Source: Sambucus nigra (taxonomy: Eukaryota; Streptophyta; Magnoliopsida; Dipsacales; Adoxaceae). From it: a stretch of 64,000 nucleotides of DNA. Position 1 is the stretch's first letter. Each line of letters begins with the position of its first letter. The notes beneath the pieces are model-generated. The model was not told where the DNA came from and did no database searches. It saw only the letters and a list, made by a program, of their open reading frames with translations. This document shows positions 56,400 to 64,000 of the stretch, in pieces. The stretch covers positions 540,146,872-540,210,871 of the forward strand of contig OX422211.1 in NCBI GenBank assembly GCA_949130495.1, read 5' to 3'. The position numbers and the translations under genes are program-made.

Positions 56400-58614
56400 G
56401 CGATTTCTCGTGCTAGGTATCAGTCATGGGAAGTTCTCTGTCTGGGATTCTGGCCATCTCGGGTTCCTCGCTTAGGATATGTACCCTTGGGGGTTCCTTG
56501 TCAAAGGCATCACAGAATTTGGGTTCCTCACCCATAGCGCTACTGGTGGGGAGTCCTTGCGAAAAAAACATCTGTGGCAGTGAGGGTTCTTTGTTGATGA
56601 GGGTTCCTCGCTTGGAGTCCCCAAGCCCCTTCTTCACTGGGTTCGTCATTGGAACATATAGCTACTAGTGGTTCCTCATGCGAGGTGTTGCCCATGGGGG
56701 TTAATTTCTTGGAGATTTTACCTGTGGGTTCCTCATAATCACAATCAATCAAGGTGGGTTCCTCGACGGCATTACTGTCCATGGGTTCCTCGATGACATT
56801 ACCGCCCATGGGTTCCTCGACCGCTGTCGTGAATGAGGGGTGTCTCGACCTCTCGTTTCGTCAAGGGTTACTTCCACAAATCATGCGTTGATTGACGAGG
56901 GTTCCTCGACGATGGCTGGTATTTCTGTGCGTTCCTCGCCAACCATGGCTGCCATGGGCAGCAGGCTACCGAGGGAGGGTATCTCGCGACCCACTAAGTT
57001 AGTGGGGAGTGGGTTTGCAGCCTTTGGGTTCCTCGCGACCCACCCTATTGATGGGTTCCTTACCAATTCTACCATCAACAACTATGAGGGTTCCTCGTGC
57101 GTATATGCTTTGGGACTTAAGCGTTGCTCGCCCCATAGAATTTCAACTATGGGACCCACTTCCAAGGGTCCCTCGCCAATAGATGCTTCAACCATGAGTT
57201 CCATGTGCGCTAGATCTATGTCCGTTGCTTGATGTTCTGCTGCCATAAGTTTTTTGCTGACAAGGGATTTTACTTGGGGTTCCTTGCGAGTTGGGTTTTT
57301 ACCATAGGCTTCCTCGACTATTCCAAGTAGTTCCTTATTTGATTTGCCATCCGGCGGTGGTGTAGCCAAGGGCTCCTCGCGAGACCCATTTCATACTATG
57401 GGTTCCTCGTCCACAGTGTCATCATCACAGAATGAAGTTATATGACTTTCTACTAGTGAGGGTCTCTTGCGTGGTAATTTTGTATCTGTGGGTTTCTCGT
57501 GTTCCATTACTGCCCATGGGTTCCTCGACGGCATTACAGCCCATGGGTTCCTCGACCGCTGTAGTGAATGAGGGGTGTCTCGACCTCTCGATTCGTCAAG
57601 GGTTCCTCTTCGGACCCAATATCCGAGGGTATCTCGACATTGAATTTCGTCAAGGGTTCCTCGACCTTGTGTCACATCGAGGGTCCCTCACGCGCTGACT
57701 TCACCTCCAAAGGTGTCTCGACCTCACGCTTCATCGAGACTGCTGCCATGACTTTTTTGTTGGCGGAGAGGGACACCCAGGGTTCCTCGCCCATGAGTTC
57801 CTCATTCCTCGACTTCCCATCTGGGGGTGTCTTGACCTCATGCTTCGTCGAGACTGCTTCCACGACTTCTTTTGTTGGCGGCGAGGGACACCCAGGGTTC
57901 CTCTCCCATGAGTTCCTCGTGCCTCGACTTCCCATACGGGGGTGTCTCGACCTCATGCTTCATCGATACTGCTGCCACAACTTCTTTATAGGTGACAAGG
58001 GCCACCCAGGGTTCCTCGCGAGTTGACATTTCTATAAGGGTTGTTTCTGCTACTTCCTTTTTTATACGACAAGGGACACCCAGGGTTTCTCATCCATGGG
58101 TTCCTCACGAGTTGGTGTTTTTAGAGGGGATGTTGCAGCTGAGAGTTCCTCACTTGGAATTTTTACCACGATGGGTTCTTTTCTTGAGGGTTCCTCATCG
58201 CTATCATTGAGTGAGAGCAGTTCCTCGACCATACCTAATTCCTCTCCAAACACTTAGGGTTCCTGGAGTTCCTGTCAGTGAACTTGACGGTTGTCACAAC
58301 TTGCTCCAGTGCCGTCCTCCGCGACTGAGCTACTTCTACCGGAATCGCCGCCGAAACGGCTGCCCCTCCATTGGGGGTTACTGCTGGTGTTACACAATCT
58401 TGACCCAAACTTGCCAAGTCTAAAAAACATACTCATAAGCCTCTGCCACCGGAGCTGCTCCTAGTGAGCTGGTGTGCCCTCCCGGAGGAGGAGGTATCTT
58501 TGCTCCAGTCACCACCACATCCACCTGAGTGTCCTGGTCTCTTTGAGATCCATTCCCAGATGGAATGTCTTCAAACACTAGCTTCTTAGAAACATGAAAA
58601 CCTTATTTGTCCAT
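56400..58614 (-). pseudogene. EEP-repeat ORF remnant of element E
   Basis: On the - strand an ATG at 58614, 16 bp inside the primer site, opens a low-complexity coding region that can be followed through frameshifts to about 56400. Glu-Glu-Pro (or Asn/Lys-Glu-Pro) recurs every 10-30 residues, for example in V-E-E-P-S, Y-E-E-P-T-G, H-E-E-P-L-V and G-E-E-P-W-V-S-L. The DNA signature is GAGGAACC, read GGTTCCTC on the + strand. A stop follows the third codon, and open pieces are 60-95 codons. Its place next to the primer site is that of gag, but I see no capsid or zinc-knuckle motif. Function unknown. Confidence 0.5.
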
Positions 58615-58629
58615 TAAAGTGAGGATACC

Positions 58630-58649
58630 TCCCCAATAGAGTCGTCAAA
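58630..58649 (-). other. Primer-binding-site candidate of element E
   Basis: TTTGACGACTCTATTGGGGA on the - strand starts exactly at the LTR end. Its GACTC-NNNT-NGGGA core matches the Tat-type primer site of element C. This fixes the element on the - strand. Confidence 0.6.
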
Positions 58650-60640
58650 TGTAGGAGGGTAGTGACACTGGGGTCTATGAATAACTGGAAAGGGTGAGGC
58701 ATGACCCACTCAAATGGACGTGTCTGCAAAGTCTTTAAGGTCTCCTGGTGCAACTTCTGAAGAAAACTTCTCCTTCTGGTAACAATGGAACTCAAGCTTC
58801 AACTCACTCCCTGCAAGAAGGTGAACTTTCACAGAAAAAATAGTAATCTTCTCAAGGGAAACACCTGAGAGTGATGGTTGTCAGTGGGGAGTGAAGGAAC
58901 AAGGCACTCAGCACTAAGAGAATGAGCAGGGAGAGAATACTAGAGAGGTTCTGGTGTGATTTTGACAGAGTGACTTAGTTATTCAATTTTTTCTATATAT
59001 CTCTATGACCTTGCCCAGGGGTCCTATTTATACTTGGGCACTAAGGCTGGGCTGGCACTTTTGGAGCCAAAACTTAGAGGGTTGGTGAGGGACAAAGTCT
59101 GCAGTGTACTATTTATCCCTACCTGCAGGCAGGTCTGCCTATCCCCTCTGGCAGATGCCCCCTAGCGCCGACCAAAGTTCAAAAGCAAATATGTCTTCTA
59201 ATGGAGACAAAATATCTAATTTGCTAAATATCTTTTGAAATGGTAACTTTGATACAAACTTTGTAAACTTGAGGGGGGGTCTCGAGGACCACCTCCTCTA
59301 AAATATTTGCAAGCTTGAGGGGGGTCTCAAGGACCCCCTTCTAAAATCATTTTTCTTGAGAGGGGTTTAGAGGACCCTCTCCTCTAAAATTATTTTATAA
59401 AGAGTTCTTTTCTTGTGAGCACCCAGCCCTTTGGCGGCTCACTTCACTTGTGACTAAGTGTGAGGTGTGTGAGGACTGGGTGACCCTATGGTCTCCTACT
59501 AGTATTCTCTCAATCCTATAATTCTAAGTGGTTGAGCTTGCTCAACATACCTTGTCCCTCATCCGCCAAGACTAAACTCCCGGGAGGTCCCAACTAGCCT
59601 GCTTGAGCCCTGCTTGCTCAACTAGGCAACCTGTACAAGAAAGTAAACTGTTAATACTGTTGTTCATTTAAAGACTGACGTCTCATGATGAGGAGTTGCT
59701 CGTGGTAGCTACTCCCTCATCCTGGCCACTCTGGGTGGGTTCCTTCTCAATATGAGTTTCTGTCGAAACCCTTGTAATGGCACTTCTCAAGTAACATTTC
59801 TGCAGTGACCCTTGCAGTGGCCCTGACCCTCTCGAATGTCATTACTGCGGTGACCTTGTAGTGGGGCTGACCCTTGTAGTGTCGCTGACCCCTGCAGGCA
59901 CTGACCCTTGCATTGGCACTTCTCAATCTTGTATTTATATGGTAAGCCTTACGAGGCATCTCTCGAATGTCATTACTGCAGTGATCCCTGCAATGGCGCT
60001 GAGCCTTGCAGTGGCGCTGACCCTCTCGAATGTCATTGTTATAGTAACCCTTGCAGTGGTGCTGACCCTTGCAGCGGCGCTGACTCTTGCAATGGCACTT
60101 CTCAATCTTGGACTTCTGCGGTGACCCTCGAGGGCACCTCTCTAATGTTATTGTTGTAGTGGCGTTGACACTTGCAGCGGTGCTGACCCTTGCAGCGGCG
60201 CTGACACTTGCAACGGCGCTGACACTTGCAGCGGCGCTGACCCTTGCAGCGGTGCTGACACTTGCAGTGGCGTTGATACTTGCAGTGGCGCTGGGGGTTC
60301 CTGCTGAATATGAGTTTCTGTCGGGACCCTGAGGTGGTTCCTTCTCAATTATGCATTTCTGCCTAGACCCTGGGTGGGTTCCTTCTTAATACGAGTTTCT
60401 GTCGGGACCCTAGGGGGCACCTGCTCAATATGAGTTTCTGCCGGGACCCTGGGGTGGCTCCTCCTCAATATGAGTTTATGTCGGGACCCTGGCGGGTTCC
60501 TGCCCAATATGAGTTTTTGTCGGGACCCCGGGGGGGGTGGGTCCTACTCAATATGAGTTTCTGCTGGGACCCTGGGTTTCTTCTCAGTATTTCTAATAAA
60601 ATAATATTTTTACTTTTTTATAGGCAGACACCCTTCTACA
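58650..60640 (-). repeat. 5' LTR of element E
   Basis: 1991 bp; + strand ends TGTAGGAGGGTAGTG and ACCCTTCTACA. It has the same hairpin trio (about 59271-59385) and the two minisatellites (59770-60300 and 60290-60590) as the other LTR, with scattered substitutions. Confidence 0.92.
59025..59032 (-). promoter_or_regulatory. TATA box in the 5' LTR of element E
   Basis: TATAAATA on the - strand within AGTGCCCAAGTATAAATAGG. The other LTR has TATAAATT at this place. A start of transcription near 58995 would give a U5 of about 345 bp. Confidence 0.55.
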
Positions 60641-60645
60641 ATCGA
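60641..60645. repeat. Target-site duplication of element E, right copy (ATCGA)
   Basis: Pairs with 39964-39968; internal region 2 of element D resumes at 60646. Confidence 0.95.
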
Positions 60646-60904
60646 TACCACAAATAAAATAATGCAATGATTCAAATTAAATTACATGTATTGGTTGTCA
60701 TCCCCGAATAAACCTTAACATCTCATTTCCTTTCCTGCAAGATCCTTACATTTCATATCCCATACGACAATATATATGTATAACTAGCAGATGTTAGTCA
60801 ATAAAGCCAATTTCCTTATAACTCAAAATAATTTCTACTTCCACTACCAAATCTAGGTGCTCCTCACCCCAGAACCTCTAAACCCTAGGTTCTGATACCA
60901 AAGT
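60646..60904 (-). other. Internal region 2 of element D, right part, with primer site 2
   Basis: 259 bp that complete the 1992-bp internal unit. Primer site at 60889-60900 reads TGGTATCAGAAC on the - strand, one mismatch from the initiator-Met form. Confidence 0.82.
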
Positions 60905-62506
60905 TGTCACACCCCAACCCAGTTACTTATAATTAAGTTTGAAATTCAAAGTGAGTCAAATCATAGTTACCTTAACCAAACCATCTTCACGAGTATTATT
61001 TTTCGTTAATAGTATGAAGCCATAAAGCCAAAAGTTTTCACATATTTTAAAAGTGATTATGCTTATTCAAACTTGCTTCCAGGATAAGTAAAATTAAATT
61101 ACCCCTTTTTCACTTGACTAAAATTATGGTTTTATGCATCCTTTTCTAAGCCAACCCGACCTCCTAGATTTGGCAGTGACATAATGCAACCTGAAACACA
61201 TAACCATAATAATCGTGAGCAAAAGAGCTCAGTGAATGCATCATTACTAAACTATTGCATAAAATTAACTGCAATAAATCATATACATGTGGTAATACCT
61301 AAGTACTTATCCGTATCATTTATAAACAAAGACCAATTATATACTTACCCAGATCATTCATAAAGAATGACTAATTATATACTTATACGGCCCATTAATA
61401 ATTAGGTATTACTTATCCGGTCAATTCATAAGGAATGGAGAAACTGATCCGAATTATGATTCACATATCCTATCTGCAATAGATAATTCTCCCCCATTCC
61501 ATCGAGGAGTAACCCCTATCTGTAATAGACAATTCTCCCCCATTCCTGGTCGAGGAGTAACCCCTGTCTGTAATAGACAATTCTTCCCCATTCCGGGTGG
61601 GGAAGTAACCTCCCATTTCGGTAACCCGAAACGAAAAATTTCATATTCCATATTTTCTTGATCATATTCATAACCATGTGTAATACATCATACCAATAAG
61701 AGATATTCATATCGTATCCATAACCATGTGTAATGCATCTTACCCGTGAGTGATATTCATGTCTTATCCGTAACCATGTGTAATAAATCTTACCTCTGAG
61801 TGATATTTAGATCATCTCCATAACGATATACAAATACCTCATACCAGTGAGTACACTCACCTTGGACACTTCGTGTGTTTTTCCCTTGCCTTTGTCTGGC
61901 ACTTGTTCAACCGATTCTTCTTCCTATAGGGATGTTTACGTAATTTCCTGTGAACTTTTCTCCAACTTTTTCTCGCCTTTCTCATCCTAAACCTCCCGTT
62001 TCTCTCTTCAGGACAAACTCTCAAAAAATGGATGAGTTTGGATGAAGAAGGATATTATTTAATGTTTTTAAAGTCGCCATATGTCACCTCCCCTTGGTCC
62101 AACCAAAATATGACATGTGCCATCTTATGAAGACAAACATCATTTAATGTTAGATGACTACTTTACCCCCTGTTCGTGATTTCAATATAACTCTTTACTC
62201 GAACCTCCGTTTAGCACACCGTTTGTTGTGTTAGAAACCTAACTCACATGTATACAATTATATAGTTTTGACCTTAAGTCAATTGTTACATTATAAGGGT
62301 CAAAACTAGCCTCCAACCCGGAAATTTTTATCGAAAACTTCACAAATTTGTGTTTGTGACTAATTTAATAATTCATAAGTTATGAAGGTAGGATTAGACT
62401 AAAAACAATAACTAAAAATTTTATATTCTCATAACACATTATCCCCATCCCATACGATAATCATGATTTAAACATGGTTTATCATAATCATAATCGGGTC
62501 GTCACA
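60905..62506 (-). repeat. LTR 3 of element D array
   Basis: 1602 bp; + strand ends TGTCACACCCC and GGTCGTCACA. Three minisatellite units (about 61475-61615), like LTR 1. Confidence 0.88.
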
Positions 62507-64000
62507 AATTTTCCCTTTTAGAAAAATTTATCCTCGAAATTTAGGATGAATTTCACTTATCAAAAAATTGGGGATACTATTTTATCATTATAAGTCCCCA
62601 TTCCCTTGTTTCTTAATTTTATGTATCCTCCACAACTATTTAACTACGAAACTACTTTATTCCCTAATACTTGCTCTTTACGACCAAGTATTTCAATCGG
62701 TTCCTTGATGTACGACACATCTTCTTTCATAATAACTTCAGTATCCTTATCATTACCCGTAAGAATAATCGTCTAATGATTTCTTATTAATGAAAACCAA
62801 ACCCCAACTCGTATATTACTTCATACCTTTATATATGTATGTCAAACATTCAGACATACTATATTATCAGTTATATCATTCCTATAGTTTATCCTTATCT
62901 TCGTGTAATATTTCAATTCATAGATATCATATTACCATATTGGCTTATTACACGTCATATTTCCATCTTCCATTCAACACAAAATACAAGTGTTTGACTT
63001 TAACTACTATCCATATCCTTTCTGATGTTTAAGAGTATGTTAAATCTCATCCTTACAATTTCTTAATTTAAATATATCCTCAGTACTTTTCATGTATCAA
63101 AACTATACAATCTTTCGCCAAATGTTTATTCTTAACCAATCTTTAATATTCACGTTCATGTATATTGTGCAGTCACGCACTATGAACTCAATATAACTTC
63201 TCACGATATTCCCCTTTTTAGTATCGTATGATTATTCTTTAACTAAACATACAACGACTTTAACTAGTCATTAATCTAGCATAATAACTTTACAATCATA
63301 ATCTTACCACAATCCTTATTAATATTATAGTCTTATGAAACATTATTAATACACTCACCTTACCCGTTTGGTAACATGGACATTAAACATAACATCACCA
63401 CTGAAAATTTTAACCACACATACAAACCCCATAATACTTATCTTAACTATTATATGTCGGATTTCTTTCAAATAACTTGAACAAATACCTTAAGGTATCC
63501 CATTATGGTATCTCACATAACATCTTTTCCTTACACATACTTCTTGGTGACTCCATATAATGTCAATCATATTCATTATATGTCATACTCTTAGTGATAA
63601 CACGTACATACAATGACAAATACAACTCAATATCAACACAAACCAGTTGTCGATATTCCAAACCAATTAGCATCTTTCCCATATTCATAAACAACAAATA
63701 CACTTAAAAGGGCTCCTCAATATTTTTTTTAAACATCCAACTCTTTAACACCTCGTCTCAAGTTTACTATTCATATAAGCATTTCAAAACATCCCAAGAG
63801 TAATATTCACTACATATACTCATACTATACAAAAATTTTCATCTGAACACTTATCTCTCTTTTCTTCTATGTATCATAATTCAGTATGAACCCATATTCG
63901 GATCAATTATTATATATTGACTAGTAATTGAATTTAAGACCATTTCCCATATTAAAATTAAACATATACAACTATTAATCCTCTCACTTCACATTTACCA
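62507..64000 (-). other. Internal region 3 of element D, cut by window end
   Basis: Begins with a polypurine tract (AAAAGGGAAAATT on the - strand) and follows regions 1 and 2 for 1494 of about 1992 bp. No gene. A fourth LTR is predicted about 500 bp beyond the window. Confidence 0.82.

Larger units (their letters stand above)
39969..60640 (-). mobile_element. Element E: pol-less LTR retrotransposon with satellite-like internal arrays
   Basis: LTRs of 1971 bp (39969-41303 plus 51360-51995, split by element F) and 1991 bp (58650-60640) enclose 6654 bp. The primer-like site and TATA box place it on the - strand. In element order: EEP-repeat ORF remnant, AT-rich spacer, and three tandem arrays, then 3' LTR. 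No protease, RT, RNase H or integrase motif is seen on either strand. The primer site resembles that of Tat-type element C, so a Tat-derived non-autonomous element is likely. Confidence 0.85.
33078..64000 (-). mobile_element. Element D: non-coding chromovirus-like LTR element in tandem array, runs off window
   Basis: Three LTRs (33078-34686, 36678-38235, 60905-62506) alternate with internal regions of 1991 bp, 1992 bp (after removing element E) and at least 1494 bp. Primer sites and polypurine tracts are on the - strand. The conserved block around the polypurine tract matches elements B and F, so D is a non-autonomous relative of Tekay/Del. No coding potential is seen in about 2 kb of internal DNA. 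The repeat period is 3600 and 3550 bp. Confidence 0.85.

Overview
This window looks like repeat-rich intergenic DNA of a flowering plant, probably a eudicot. I see no ordinary host gene. Almost everything is LTR retrotransposon sequence of the Ty3/gypsy type, much of it nested and nearly all of it decayed. The plant call rests on Tat-clade polyproteins with a second, archaeal-type RNase H, a Tekay/Del-type chromovirus with a C-terminal chromodomain, initiator-Met tRNA primer sites, and plant-only accessory genes (plant mobile domain, DUF7745-like). The species cannot be named from sequence alone.

Layout. (A) 1-29463, + strand: a Tat-clade element whose 5' end lies before the window. It runs gag, protease, RT, RNase H, archaeal RNase H, integrase (120-5420), then a hairpin-repeat 3' UTR (5560-6076), then coiled-coil genes in antisense (about 6408-12072), and ends with a 575-bp 3' LTR at 28889-29463. 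It is broken by (B), a truncated Tekay-like LTR and 3' end (about 7435-9545), and by (C), a complete Tat/Ogre-like element on the - strand (12189-28675, TSD ACCAG). C has a deleted gag-pol but carries two accessory genes in antisense: an intron-containing plant-mobile-domain gene (15586-17711, broken) and an intact 411-codon DUF7745-like gene (18417-19652) with its own TATA box and poly(A) signal.

From 29464 to 32804 I see AT-rich DNA without a recognisable gene, apart from one fold-back element. At 32805-33077 is a fragment of an old Tat-type LTR. It is cut by (D), a non-coding LTR element present as a tandem array (LTR-internal-LTR-internal-LTR-internal, period about 3.6 kb) from 33078 to beyond 64000. 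Into the second internal unit of D went (E), 39969-60640, TSD ATCGA. E has about 2-kb LTRs and no pol; it holds an EEP-repeat ORF remnant and three tandem-repeat arrays. Into the 3' LTR of E went (F), 41304-51354, TSD TGCAG, a Tekay-type chromovirus with 2.9-kb near-identical LTRs and a gutted pol. The right half is therefore a nest four levels deep, with every junction readable.

How the parts relate. The retroelements are mostly non-autonomous, and the primer sites, polypurine tracts and LTRs that a helper acts on are better kept than the enzymes. The recurring theme of the hunt is that the tandem arrays of A, C and E are built largely from short inverted repeats, often 5-bp stem / 4-nt loop. 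One array (53530-54790) shows matched changes on both stem arms, and its monomer also carries a copy of E's LTR TATA region. The most gene-like object in the window is the intact DUF7745-like ORF. Its promoter shares a paired palindromic motif with the LTR of its host element.
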